Shown here: piece after piece, positions 15,986 through 23,993 of the stretch
Numbering within the stretch: position 1 is the first letter of the stretch
Layout: each line of letters begins with the position of its first letter
DNA from: a virus
Strand: one strand, 5' to 3'
IMG/VR virus record: IMGVR_UViG_3300028920_000219
Coordinates: 1 to 28,096 of that record
Length of the DNA stretch: 28,096 bases
The notes under the pieces: generated by a model
Told to the model about the DNA's origin: nothing
What the model saw: the letters and a program-made list of their open reading frames with translations, nothing else
Databases searched by the model: none
Made by a program: the position numbers and the translations under genes

Positions 15986-17665
15986 ATGGGCGACCAACAA
16001 AAAGATGTGATCAGAATAAGAGACACAGAGGCGAATCTTGACAACGCCGCATCCAGTACGCAGAGGCAAAAACAAATAGCTTTCGCTTCCGATACTCATA
16101 TTATGGCGTGGCGAGACACAGATGACACGGTTTATAAATGGCAGCCCGACGGAAACGACAGAACCGGCGGCAATTTCTACGCTGCCGAATATTACGGGCA
16201 CAAAGACGATTCAGACACTAAGATTGGATGCACCCCGGACAGATGGACGATAACTTCCGGCGGTGTTTTAATGGCCGATTTTACCGAGGACGCTACAGAT
16301 TATATCGAATTCAACGGCGGCAATGAGGATGTCGATTTCATTGTCAACACAACGGTTGCGGATGCTCTTTTCGTTCAGGGTTCGGATGGGTTTGTCGGGA
16401 TTCAGAATAATGCCCCTGCGGCCGCGCTCCATGTTATAGACGCGACCGAGCAGTTTAGAATAGGCTATGATGCGAGCAATTACATAACCAACACGATGAG
16501 CTATGCTGGCGGCGGTGGTGACGCTAAAATGGAAATGCTTATGGTAACTAACAGTTGCGTTGACCCGATTTATAGTATAGGAAACACATCGAATGATATA
16601 GCTATTCAATTATGGGGATATCCTTCCATTAGAAGAGATGGTGAGCCGACACTTACACTTTACAACATGGCCGAGAGCGATGCAGACAACGCAAGAGCAA
16701 GTTCTATGTATTTTCAGGGCATTGAAACAACCGGATCAACCGATCATTACCTTGCGCAGATTATGGAATCTCATGACGGTGCTGGTGCTGACCAAAGGGG
16801 ACAACTTGAGATATATGTAAATGATGGCGATGATGATCTCAGCCCAACACTTAGGATGACTTTAGATAGTGACGGGAATTTAGGTATAGGCACGGGTTCG
16901 CCAAATAACATGCTTCAGATCTCTGGCACAAGTTCAGCCGGGACAATAGCCGCACATATTACAAATTTATCAACAGATGCAAGCAGTATATCCGCATTAT
17001 ATTTGAGCAGAACTGCGGCAACTATTGGAGCAAGTAATTACGTTGGGCTTGAGTTTGACTGTAATACCGGAAAAGACCTTACTCTTACCCTGTCAAACAG
17101 TGATTCGGCCACGCATTTTGTAATAGAAAGTTATGCAGGGGATGACATTTTAGATGTTCGCGGGGATAAGCGCATCACACATTACGGTGATTTTGTGTGG
17201 AGTGGTGATGGGTCGGGTTTGCCTTATGGTTCTTTTTATGGTAGTCATATTGGATGGAGTCAAGCAAGCGCAGCTCAAAATACATGGTATGATATTAATG
17301 ACGCGGATATTTCTGGTGGCGATGGTGGGTTTAATGATGTCGCAAACGATGGAAGCGGACAAATAGCAATAGCAACTTCCGGGAGATATTTGATAAACTT
17401 TTCAGCGGATATCGAGGTTGACGCGGCAGGCAAACACATAGAGGTCGGCGTAGAAAAAAACGCTTCCGGATCCGCCGAGGCCGACGGCGTAGTTCATGCA
17501 GAGTTCGGGTCGGCAAACGAGGAAAAAAACCTATCCGGTACGATGATACTTGACCTTGCACTGCTTGACACTTTGGAGCTTTGCGTCAGAACCACAGACA
17601 CCGGAACGCCTACAATTTCCGTACATAATGTGTCATTTACAATAATGATGGTGGGCGGCTCTTGA
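15986..17665 (+). CDS. Tail fibre with C1q/TNF-like C-terminal domain
   Basis: The predicted product has 559 residues, following the tip gene by eight bases with TAGGGGG as ribosome binding site. The N-terminal part has KQIAFASDTHIMAWRD. Two fibre-stalk motifs, VGIQNNAPAAALHV (about 136-149) and LGIGTGSPNNMLQI (about 300-313), are the G-I-G-T-x-x-P-x-x-L type repeats seen in trimeric phage fibres. The C-terminal 140 residues (WSQASAAQNTWYDI, IAIATSGRYLINFSADIEV, HIEVGVEKNASG, SVHNVSFTIMMVGG) have the strand pattern of a C1q/TNF-like jelly roll, a common receptor-binding head. It probably contacts the host surface. The next gene begins inside its stop codon. Confidence 0.78.
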   Translation: MGDQQKDVIRIRDTEANLDNAASSTQRQKQIAFASDTHIMAWRDTDDTVYKWQPDGNDRTGGNFYAAEYYGHKDDSDTKIGCTPDRWTITSGGVLMADFTEDATDYIEFNGGNEDVDFIVNTTVADALFVQGSDGFVGIQNNAPAAALHVIDATEQFRIGYDASNYITNTMSYAGGGGDAKMEMLMVTNSCVDPIYSIGNTSNDIAIQLWGYPSIRRDGEPTLTLYNMAESDADNARASSMYFQGIETTGSTDHYLAQIMESHDGAGADQRGQLEIYVNDGDDDLSPTLRMTLDSDGNLGIGTGSPNNMLQISGTSSAGTIAAHITNLSTDASSISALYLSRTAATIGASNYVGLEFDCNTGKDLTLTLSNSDSATHFVIESYAGDDILDVRGDKRITHYGDFVWSGDGSGLPYGSFYGSHIGWSQASAAQNTWYDINDADISGGDGGFNDVANDGSGQIAIATSGRYLINFSADIEVDAAGKHIEVGVEKNASGSAEADGVVHAEFGSANEEKNLSGTMILDLALLDTLELCVRTTDTGTPTISVHNVSFTIMMVGGS

Positions 17666-18129
17666 TTGCTGTTCACTCAATCCATAAATATGGTGAGGGC
17701 TTATCTCCGGAGGTCATGGAGGGCCTTGCGGTTAATGGGTGTTCTCTGGTGGCGGTGAGTTCTGAAAAGGAACACGGGGAAAGCGCGAGGCGCAACAGGT
17801 GGAAAAACTGGACCAATGCGATAAAACACGCGTCTTATCATAAAGGGGTGTTTTTTGGAATGGATTCTGACATTGTTTTGGTTCCCTGTGCGCCAGATAT
17901 TGCATTGTCAACGATAAAAGATTATGATATTATTATATGGAAAACGTCAAAAAACAACATGAGCCATGGGTTTTGGGGTGTGAAAAAGAAAGTTGTCGAA
18001 TCAATTCCGATGTACTGGTCCGGAGATAACTTCTGCCCGATATGTTCCTGGTTTGCTGCGGCGACAGCGGCAGGATATAAAATAACATATATAGACGACC
18101 CGGTTTTAAAACACTTAAAGAGGAGATAG
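17662..18129 (+). CDS. Small glycosyltransferase-like protein (GT-A type, DxD motif)
   Basis: The predicted product has 155 residues. The best start is a TTG overlapping the fibre stop, giving MIAVHSIHKYGEG; an ATG at 17717 is an alternative that would remove the first strand. The pattern is GT-A-like: a first beta strand (IAVHSI), R-W-x-N-W-x-x-A-I helix (RRNRWKNWTNAIKHA), then VFFGMDSDIVLV with a D-S-D motif at about 68-70, the place of the nucleotide-sugar metal site. GFWGVKKKVVES and WFAAATAAGYKITYIDD follow as expected for the acceptor side. It is shorter than most such enzymes. It could glycosylate the fibre, virion or host surface sugars. Substrate and activity are unknown. Confidence 0.6.
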   Translation: MIAVHSIHKYGEGLSPEVMEGLAVNGCSLVAVSSEKEHGESARRNRWKNWTNAIKHASYHKGVFFGMDSDIVLVPCAPDIALSTIKDYDIIIWKTSKNNMSHGFWGVKKKVVESIPMYWSGDNFCPICSWFAAATAAGYKITYIDDPVLKHLKRR

Positions 18130-18130
18130 G

Positions 18131-18310
18131 ATGCAAAAAGAAGCGACCCCGAACGATGTACAGACTCAGTATAATAAGTTGAATTTAAAGCTACAGAATG
18201 TGGTTGACAGCCTTTTCGATAGTGTCAGGATACTTATTAAGGAAAACGCAGAGCTTAAAAAAAAGCTTTACGAATCAACCCCAAAGGAAAACGATGAGAA
18301 ACCCGTTTAG
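18131..18310 (+). CDS. Small coiled-coil protein
   Basis: The predicted product has 59 residues, starting MQKEATPNDVQTQYNKLN directly behind an AGGAGATAGG binding site, one base after the preceding stop. Residues 10-50 form a heptad-like amphipathic helix (NKLNLKLQNVVDSLFDSV, then LIKENAELKKKL), suggesting a coiled coil. The last 17 bases overlap the next gene's start. The family is unknown. It stands at the head of the lysis cluster, so it may be a lysis accessory or a small structural protein. Confidence 0.65.
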   Translation: MQKEATPNDVQTQYNKLNLKLQNVVDSLFDSVRILIKENAELKKKLYESTPKENDEKPV

Positions 18311-18758
18311 AATAACCTTTGACTATAACGCTAAAGGGTTTGGCGATCTTGTTTTGAGGTACAAGGACGATATTCTCGGCGTGTGGTTTGCCAGGACTGG
18401 AAGTATTGCGAAAAAAGGCAGCGGGTTTTACCTCAAAAACGCAATCGACCCGAAGACGTGGTATCTGTGCCGGACCCCGGAGGTCCCGCATCATACGGAA
18501 GAACACAGAATGTTTATTAAGGATATGCCCGGACACGCTTGGAAGTGGCGGCTGTGGCGTTATCCGGTCCCACAGGATCACGAAATAACTTCCGGGTATC
18601 TTATTCACCCCGACGGCGGGGTTCCTGGCACTTTGGGGTGCATAGGGATCCAAAAAGATAACGGAATGGGAATTTATCACTTCGCACACATGATATTTGA
18701 TGTTGAAAAAAGGCCAGTTGTTGAGTGTATTATCAATTTCACAGGGGGGGCAATATGA
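18294..18758 (+). CDS. L,D-transpeptidase-like cell-wall enzyme, endolysin candidate
   Basis: The predicted product has 154 residues. I choose the ATG at 18294 (MRNPFRITFDYNAKGFGD), preceded by AAAGGAAA; the open frame extends upstream, but that stretch is occupied by the preceding small gene. The key motif is H105-PDGGVPGTLG-C116-I (in SGYLIHPDGGVPGTLGCIG), which has the spaced His and Cys of YkuD-like L,D-transpeptidases and related phage DUFs. Upstream AWKWRLWRYPVP may form part of the substrate pocket. No signal peptide is present. Together with the neighbouring membrane proteins it is a good candidate for the wall-acting lysis enzyme, an unusual type compared with lysozyme or amidase endolysins. 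Activity is not proven. Confidence 0.6.
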   Translation: MRNPFRITFDYNAKGFGDLVLRYKDDILGVWFARTGSIAKKGSGFYLKNAIDPKTWYLCRTPEVPHHTEEHRMFIKDMPGHAWKWRLWRYPVPQDHEITSGYLIHPDGGVPGTLGCIGIQKDNGMGIYHFAHMIFDVEKRPVVECIINFTGGAI

Positions 18759-19117
18759 TAGGCGATTTAATATCTTTGTTTCATGGTGCTGATGGTTGGC
18801 AAAAAGGGCTTATCGCCGTTGTCGCGTTTTTGGGTTTAGAGGTTATTTCTCGAAAAATGCCGAATGGGTTAATATATAAATACGTTCAAAAATGGGGCGT
18901 TGTGGTTGACGTATTTCTGAAGACATCGGCTCTTATGCTTTCGAAGTTCCTGCTTAGATGGCTTCCGAAGAAAATCGCCGAACATGCAGAGGAAGGCGTG
19001 ATCTCTACGCTATGCGTATTCGTGTCTGCGTTCTTAAAGCCGATCGCAGATGCACCAAAGACCTTTGTTGACCATTTAACGTCGGATAACGGAAAAGTCC
19101 AGAGGCTTAGAAAATGA
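18755..19117 (+). CDS. Membrane protein, holin candidate
   Basis: The predicted product has 120 residues, starting MIGDLISLFHGADGWQKG. The ATG overlaps the preceding stop and has a GGGGGGG binding site close by. Hydrophobic segments lie at about 18-33 (GLIAVVAFLGLEVIS), 50-65 (VVVDVFLKTSALMLSKF) and 86-100 (GVISTLCVFVSAFL), separated by basic residues. A small protein with up to three membrane helices beside a wall enzyme is a typical holin setting. The second and third segments are only moderately hydrophobic, so topology is uncertain. No family is recognised. Confidence 0.55.
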   Translation: MIGDLISLFHGADGWQKGLIAVVAFLGLEVISRKMPNGLIYKYVQKWGVVVDVFLKTSALMLSKFLLRWLPKKIAEHAEEGVISTLCVFVSAFLKPIADAPKTFVDHLTSDNGKVQRLRK

Positions 19118-19605
19118 AATCATTGTTTTTTATGGGTATCATAATCGGGGCCATTATCGGGTTTATGGTGTGTTGGGTTATGAAATTCGGAGATCCTACG
19201 CTTTCAAAAGAGGTAATCAGTCACACGGTTGACACAACAACTACATTTTCCGATGACACCGCCAGCGTGACGAATGAGGCAGATATAAAACCGACGGTAG
19301 TTTATAGGTCGAAAATTATCCGCGATGATTCGGCGGTTGATTCAATGAGGGCTATAATTGAAAGCCTGGACAGTTACACCGCAGCGCAGACGTTTGACGA
19401 TAGCGCATGGGTGGAGCATACCTTTTTAATGACAGAGTCCATCGTGAAAGAGAATCAATGGAAATATAGACCCCCGCCACATCTTGAAATACATCACATT
19501 GACACGGTAGAGGTCGGAATATCCGGAAGGAAAAAGCTTTTATATGGTTTGGGTGCTGTTTTGGCCGGGTGCGTGACAACTCTGGTTGTGGAGAACAACA
19601 GATGA
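19114..19605 (+). CDS. Membrane protein of the lysis cluster, possibly spanin-like
   Basis: The predicted product has 163 residues and its ATG overlaps the preceding stop (ATGA). Residues 4-23 (LFFMGIIIGAIIGFMVCWVM) form an N-terminal membrane helix and residues about 141-159 (KLLYGLGAVLAGCVTTLVV) a second one near the C-terminus. The 115 residues between are charged and beta-prone (HTVDTTTTFSDDTASVTN, LEIHHIDTVEV), so would lie in the periplasm if both ends are membrane-anchored. This two-anchor shape recalls spanins, but the N-terminal Cys at about 20 lacks a good lipobox. The spanin idea is therefore a weak inference. The gene belongs with its overlapping neighbours to one lysis operon. 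Confidence 0.5.
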   Translation: MKSLFFMGIIIGAIIGFMVCWVMKFGDPTLSKEVISHTVDTTTTFSDDTASVTNEADIKPTVVYRSKIIRDDSAVDSMRAIIESLDSYTAAQTFDDSAWVEHTFLMTESIVKENQWKYRPPPHLEIHHIDTVEVGISGRKKLLYGLGAVLAGCVTTLVVENNR

Positions 19606-19871
19606 ACGATTTATATAGCGCAAGGGATTTATTGTTAAAGATGGATGTGAAAATAGACAAGCTCCTGGAATCTGACGCGCGAAACAAAGAGAGATTTAAG
19701 CAAGGGGCGGTGCATTTTCAAAAACTCGACGAGAAGGATGAGCAGCAGGATGGCAGAATAGACGGACTTGAATCTCGCAGGTGTCCAAAGGTTCCGAGCT
19801 ATAAAATAGTATATGCGTTAATAATTTCCGGAATAGCTTTTATTTCGGTTTTAGTGGCTTTGGGTGGTTAA
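19602..19871 (+). CDS. XhlA-like membrane protein (coiled coil plus C-terminal anchor)
   Basis: The predicted product has 89 residues, with ATG overlapping the preceding stop codon region. Residues 1-58 are a charged helix (MNDLYSARDLLLKMDVKI, then DEKDEQQDGRIDGLESRR). A short proline linker (CPKVPSY) leads to one membrane helix at about 68-87 (KIVYALIISGIAFISVLVAL) and a Gly-Gly end. This is the layout of XhlA-type proteins, which sit in the membrane by a C-terminal helix and take part in phage-mediated lysis together with holins. The longer upstream open frame is not used, because it lies in the preceding gene. Confidence 0.62.
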   Translation: MNDLYSARDLLLKMDVKIDKLLESDARNKERFKQGAVHFQKLDEKDEQQDGRIDGLESRRCPKVPSYKIVYALIISGIAFISVLVALGG

Positions 19872-19892
19872 TTTAATAAAGAGGGGTTTGAA

Positions 19893-22800
19893 ATGACGAA
19901 ATTTATTAAAGGCGTTGCAGCGACTACGGTTGCGGCTTTGCTTGCGGTTGGTCTTTATGTATCCGTAGGTGAGGACCAGAGATTTTATGCGCTAAATGAC
20001 GACGGCGACACGCTGGCAATTTTCGAAGATTCGCTTGGATTGGCGATGTGGTCCGATAGTGTTTATAAGGAACATCTTTACCAGAACGGACTTGATACCG
20101 GACATATTTTTGTTAGTGTTCTACTCGATTCGTCCGGGAAAATGGGCAAGATCATTGACTACATTGACCCGATAGAATGGGAGAAAAACCGAAACAACAA
20201 ACTCGAACCGATTGAATACTCAAACGTAGAACACATCGTGAGAAATGCTTGCTTGGCTCCGCGATACATGGAGGTTCCGCGCTCTAAAAAATCGGACGTG
20301 AAAGCCAAAATTGCCGATACTACAGTAAGTTGGAGAGTTGATCTCAACGACTTGGCCGACTCTGCAGGTGATGCAACGATCAACACCGTATTTCACGACA
20401 AAGCAAAGATGATAATTAAGAGCTACGAGAAAGACCTTTGGAAAACTGTTAAGGACGAGAAGGACGTTAAAAAAGTAAAGGACAAAATTGTAGATAAATT
20501 CGTTATTTCTACCGGTGCGGCATCTTACGGTAGTGCTGGAGATTACGCTACAAGAGCTTTGGCTTATGCTGACGTTGCAAATCTTACCGGAAATCTTACT
20601 TTCCATCAAATATCGGCGACCACGGAAACCGCCACGGCATCGGCTAATGAGGCATTGAATAATTACACTTTCACAGACTCAAGCGATAGTCCTCATAACG
20701 GCAGTCTTGGTGGTGGGTATATTTCCACACTAAACATAACAGACAATATGGGTATATATAACTCTATGGAGGGCGGGACAATACGAATTGCAGGGTTGAG
20801 TCTTTTCCGTGCTGCGACTCAGGCAACGGGAACGCTTGGCGACATTCACGTTGATGGAATATCCACATCTTTAACCGTGAATATAGAAAACTGTATTGTG
20901 CATGGTGATGGCAAAAGCCAAATATGCGTAAAAGTGGCAGACACAGACGCAACATTAAATATGTGGAATGTATACGGGATCAATGCGCTAACAGACATAT
21001 TTAAGATTAATGTTGCCGCCGCATCCGACATTGAGAACATCACTTCCTATGCCTCAAACGGGACAGATGGGGTTGATGCTTCTGGTTGTGCGGCTGAGTT
21101 TCGTAATGTTTTGGTTATTGGTACATATTCCGGCGGTGCTTACATGAGTGTATCAAGTGCTACCGGGACAAATACAGCCTCAACGGACGCAACAAATGAG
21201 AATGCGGATTGGAACTCTGGAACGGGTAACGTGTCGAATATAATAATAGCTGACGAGTTAGACGATTTAATTGATCTTAGCCCATCCATGCTTCACATTA
21301 AATCTACTCCCGTAGGTGTTTGTGCAACCGGCGGGGCTGCTCCTTCAATCGCAGGGAACACGACAGGCATTCAAGGCAACGCAAGGCCGCACACTGGCTC
21401 CGTGTACTCGATTGGCGCAGACGAGCTATATAATACCCAAACACATTTTTACTATTCCGTTGGAACGGAAACCGGGGATCTATATTCAGGCAACGCCACC
21501 GCAAACGCCGGTTCTCTGTTCCTGGCCGTTGACGCAGTTGACAGTATCGGGGTAGGTGATGAGGTGGCCGAAGGGTCGAATCGGTATTATATCCGGGGCA
21601 GACTTTCAAAGGGTGCTTTCTTGATCCAGAATTCCGGGGCCAATGGAGGGACACCGGGAGCCACAAATATTACCTTTGCTGAAACCGCTATAACAATAGC
21701 AAGGGCTTTCAACAATTTGGTGGACGCGGAGGATGACGCGGACGATGCAAATTACATGAATACTTCCGACCTTGTAACAAATGATTATGTCTTAAATATT
21801 GCCTGCTACGCTGACGGAAAAGAGGAATCGGCTGTAACGGTGAATGGATACACAACCGGAGTTAATAACTATGTTCGGTTTTTTACTCCCGTAAAACCCA
21901 ATGAGGTGGGCGTTTCTCAGCGGCATGATGGAAAGTGGAATGAGGACAGGTTTTACAATTGCTGTACGGCTGGAAACAACTTCGGCGTGAACGAGCAATT
22001 TACCAGGCTTGAGGGTTTGCAGATAGCCGACACCTCAACCGATGGCCAAAATTATATGATACAAACGGACAACTCGGCAACGCAATCTGAGATCAGAATA
22101 AGCGACTGCATCCTCTACAATGGCGGATTCGGTGACGGTGGGAATTTTAGCCGGGGGATCTATGCCAGAGTTGACGGTGCTTTCGGGGTTACAAAAATAA
22201 ACAATACTATCCTGCATACTATGGATGAAGGTTCCGCGAGTGATTACACCGGCATTGATTGTGCGAGTGGATCACGGACGTTTATTTATAACGTAACCGC
22301 GTACGATACCAGATACGGCATAAAGGCCGCCGGGGTGACTTACGTTGAGAATACGGCAAGCCTCGCGAATAGATCGCTTGACTTTGAGGCCTCCGGATTC
22401 ACTGGTGATTACAACGCCGACTTTGATGGAAACGCTCCAGGAGCCAGTGCGGTATCTCTGACCCAAAATTCATACGAGTGGTATTTCACTGGCGCGTTGG
22501 ATTTCCACTTAGACGATGATTCCACCGAAAGCGCCGAATTGATTGATAATGGCAACCGTGGCACAGCCCTAACCATGTACGATATAGACGGTGAGCGCAG
22601 AGATGCCGCTGCCGCCGATTGGGATATCGGGGCCGATGAATTTGCAGGGTGCGCGAGCTACAGAGACACGACCTCTATCGGAGAAACCCAGATAGACACG
22701 AATGCAACTGACACGATTACGGTTGTCACTGTAAGCGGTGACACCACCTTTACGGATACGGTAAACCGGGTCGAGGTTGCTACCTGTACGACCTTCATTG

Positions 22801-23009
22801 ATGCGGTGCGCGACTCTTGCGGGGGAGCCAGCGAGGTAGCAGTTTATGACTCGCTTTACAAATACTCCTGTCCTGCCTACGTTTATGATTCTTCGGACGT
22901 GTTCGGGAGTGATACAACTATTGCGGCACCTTCCGTTCCTGCCGCTGGCAGATCAAAACATCTTGGCGGCTTTCTTGGCGGCTGGATAGATGGATTATTA
23001 GATCCATAA
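19893..23009 (+). CDS. Large beta-helix protein with N-terminal hydrophobic segment
   Basis: The predicted product has 1038 residues, with AGAGGGG before the ATG. Residues 3-25 (KFIKGVAATTVAALLAVGLYVSV) form a signal peptide or membrane anchor. About 60-200 is a mixed domain with SVLLDSSGKMGKIIDYI and a charged KDEKDVKKVKDKI stretch. Two beta-helix-like halves follow, about 205-515 and 515-918; each ends in an I-G-A-D-E motif (507-511 and 912-916) after a P- or R-rich turn, like choice-of-anchor Q or pectate-lyase-fold proteins. In the first half a small GGTP module sits near 572-597. The tail is Cys- and Thr-rich. It could be a tailspike, but the hydrophobic N-terminus suggests export or membrane anchoring. 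Catalytic residues cannot be assigned. Confidence 0.72.
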   Translation: MTKFIKGVAATTVAALLAVGLYVSVGEDQRFYALNDDGDTLAIFEDSLGLAMWSDSVYKEHLYQNGLDTGHIFVSVLLDSSGKMGKIIDYIDPIEWEKNRNNKLEPIEYSNVEHIVRNACLAPRYMEVPRSKKSDVKAKIADTTVSWRVDLNDLADSAGDATINTVFHDKAKMIIKSYEKDLWKTVKDEKDVKKVKDKIVDKFVISTGAASYGSAGDYATRALAYADVANLTGNLTFHQISATTETATASANEALNNYTFTDSSDSPHNGSLGGGYISTLNITDNMGIYNSMEGGTIRIAGLSLFRAATQATGTLGDIHVDGISTSLTVNIENCIVHGDGKSQICVKVADTDATLNMWNVYGINALTDIFKINVAAASDIENITSYASNGTDGVDASGCAAEFRNVLVIGTYSGGAYMSVSSATGTNTASTDATNENADWNSGTGNVSNIIIADELDDLIDLSPSMLHIKSTPVGVCATGGAAPSIAGNTTGIQGNARPHTGSVYSIGADELYNTQTHFYYSVGTETGDLYSGNATANAGSLFLAVDAVDSIGVGDEVAEGSNRYYIRGRLSKGAFLIQNSGANGGTPGATNITFAETAITIARAFNNLVDAEDDADDANYMNTSDLVTNDYVLNIACYADGKEESAVTVNGYTTGVNNYVRFFTPVKPNEVGVSQRHDGKWNEDRFYNCCTAGNNFGVNEQFTRLEGLQIADTSTDGQNYMIQTDNSATQSEIRISDCILYNGGFGDGGNFSRGIYARVDGAFGVTKINNTILHTMDEGSASDYTGIDCASGSRTFIYNVTAYDTRYGIKAAGVTYVENTASLANRSLDFEASGFTGDYNADFDGNAPGASAVSLTQNSYEWYFTGALDFHLDDDSTESAELIDNGNRGTALTMYDIDGERRDAAAADWDIGADEFAGCASYRDTTSIGETQIDTNATDTITVVTVSGDTTFTDTVNRVEVATCTTFIDAVRDSCGGASEVAVYDSLYKYSCPAYVYDSSDVFGSDTTIAAPSVPAAGRSKHLGGFLGGWIDGLLDP

Positions 23010-23037
23010 CCGCGCGAGAAATAGCTACCACGTACAG

Positions 23038-23067
23038 CCCCCTCGTAAAAACAGGGGGTTTTTTATT
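23038..23067 (+). terminator. Intrinsic terminator closing the late region
   Basis: CCCCCT (23038-23043) pairs with AGGGGG (23053-23058) across a nine-base A-rich loop, followed at once by TTTTTTATT. Stem plus T run is a standard Rho-independent terminator. It lies between the beta-helix gene and the first early promoter. Confidence 0.88.
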
Positions 23068-23078
23068 GCAAAAAAGGC

Positions 23079-23107
23079 TTGACAAGCATTGCATAATTAT
23101 ATAATGT
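23079..23107 (+). promoter_or_regulatory. Early promoter 1 (sigma70-like)
   Basis: A perfect -35 TTGACA lies at 23079-23084. A perfect TATAAT lies at 23100-23105 with a 15-base spacer; with a 17-base spacer the -10 would be TAATGT. The spacing is therefore short or the -10 is weak. It faces the small genes from 23149 and sits just after the terminator. Its sequence resembles promoter 2. Confidence 0.68.
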
Positions 23108-23148
23108 TATTAATAGACGCAACAAACAACAAACAATGGAGGACGAAC

Positions 23149-23418
23149 ATGAATAGATATTATTTCAATTCAGAAGGGATGAGGTTAGACATTGCTCAAC
23201 CGTCTTGCCAAAAAGGCGAGTGGGTTAAGTTTGCTGATTTAAAAATCATTCGCCGAGCTGTTGCGGATTACATGGTCTCCGAAGGTTGCAGCTGTTGTGA
23301 AAATACGGAGGCACATAGAAAACACGCAGAAGCATTAGCAAAACTTCTTAAAGTGCCAATGTACAAAGATAAGTCTGGGTACAACTTTTACAAATTTCAA
23401 ACTAAGAGGAAAAAGTAA
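23149..23418 (+). CDS. Small early protein with Cys cluster
   Basis: The predicted product has 89 residues (MNRYYFNSEGMRLDIAQP). I use the ATG behind GGAGGA at 23139-23144; the frame is open back to 23089, through the promoter. Cys residues lie at 20, 47, 49 and 50 (SEGCSCCENTEAHRKHAEAL), and the C-terminus has KLLKVPMYKDKSGYNFYKF. Small proteins with an EGCSCC motif followed by an amphipathic helix and a SGYDF-type end are common in phage early regions, from memory, and lack a known function. It is the first gene after early promoter 1. Confidence 0.72.
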   Translation: MNRYYFNSEGMRLDIAQPSCQKGEWVKFADLKIIRRAVADYMVSEGCSCCENTEAHRKHAEALAKLLKVPMYKDKSGYNFYKFQTKRKK

Positions 23419-23419
23419 T

Positions 23420-23566
23420 ATGAGTCCCACTGAACAAAGCGAGACAGAAAAGGGCGTTGTTTTTGTGAGTGGCAGTATCAAATATCAAGAGAAAATAGCG
23501 CGATTGCGCCTCATGGTTGCAAAGGCTCAAATGGAAGTAATTAAAAAGATTGTGGGTGTGAGATGA
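23420..23566 (+). CDS. Small helical early protein
   Basis: The predicted product has 48 residues (MSPTEQSETEKGVVFVSG). It starts one base after the preceding stop, with AGAGGAAAAAG as a likely binding site. The second half is a basic amphipathic helix (YQEKIARLRLMVAKAQMEV). The next gene begins inside its stop region (ATGA). Nothing in it identifies a family. Support is from tight gene packing and the binding site. Confidence 0.55.
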   Translation: MSPTEQSETEKGVVFVSGSIKYQEKIARLRLMVAKAQMEVIKKIVGVR

Positions 23567-23745
23567 TCGTATTTAGTGACAGCGTTGTTCGCCATGAAGG
23601 CCAAACGGTTGCAATAAAGCGGGGGTCGTGCGACAAGTGCGGAAGGATTACAGAGGTAATGGTCTGTGACGGTAGCGGCGGTGATTATTACAATGGCGAG
23701 TATTGCTTGCCATGCATTCAAACTTTTTTCGATATGGGGGAATAA
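23563..23745 (+). CDS. Zinc-ribbon-like small protein
   Basis: The predicted product has 60 residues, starting MIVFSDSVVRHEGQTV. The Cys arrangement is C23-DK-C26, C35, and C48-LP-C51, a two-knuckle zinc-ribbon pattern likely to bind one Zn ion through C23, C26, C48 and C51. Such small ribbon proteins may bind nucleic acid or host proteins; the target cannot be told. The ATG overlaps the preceding stop, and its own stop overlaps the next ATG (TAATG). Confidence 0.65.
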   Translation: MIVFSDSVVRHEGQTVAIKRGSCDKCGRITEVMVCDGSGGDYYNGEYCLPCIQTFFDMGE

Positions 23746-23993
23746 TGCCAGCAAAATACGTTGTAGTCAGAGGTTTTGAAGGTAAGCTTGATTCAATTTG
23801 TGTGTTTCCTGCATCGGTTATGCACTCAGACATGAGGGTTCTGGGGGAGATCATCGGCGCGGGGTTTGTTAATTGTGGGATCTGTACGGGATCCAGCGAG
23901 TCGTTGGGCGTAGACTCCAGGCCGGACGATCAGGAATTATATGATCTATGGATCAGGAGCAGCGTTATGGAGGTTCCGGTATGCAGAGGTTAA
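23745..23993 (+). CDS. Small early protein, unknown
   Basis: The predicted product has 82 residues (MPAKYVVVRGFEGKLDSI). The ATG uses the last base of the preceding stop codon; a GGGGGAATA stretch before it can serve as binding site. It has a beta-rich first part (VVVRGFEGKLDSICVFPAS) and a helix-turn portion around EIIGAGFVNCGICTG. No known domain was recognised. The last 13 bases overlap the next gene. Confidence 0.6.
   Translation: MPAKYVVVRGFEGKLDSICVFPASVMHSDMRVLGEIIGAGFVNCGICTGSSESLGVDSRPDDQELYDLWIRSSVMEVPVCRG

Noticed and set aside
18255-18689. Antisense open frame of 144 codons opposite the L,D-transpeptidase-like gene
   Set aside because: The sense frame carries the catalytic-type motif, good start and operon overlaps; the antisense product is low-quality in composition.
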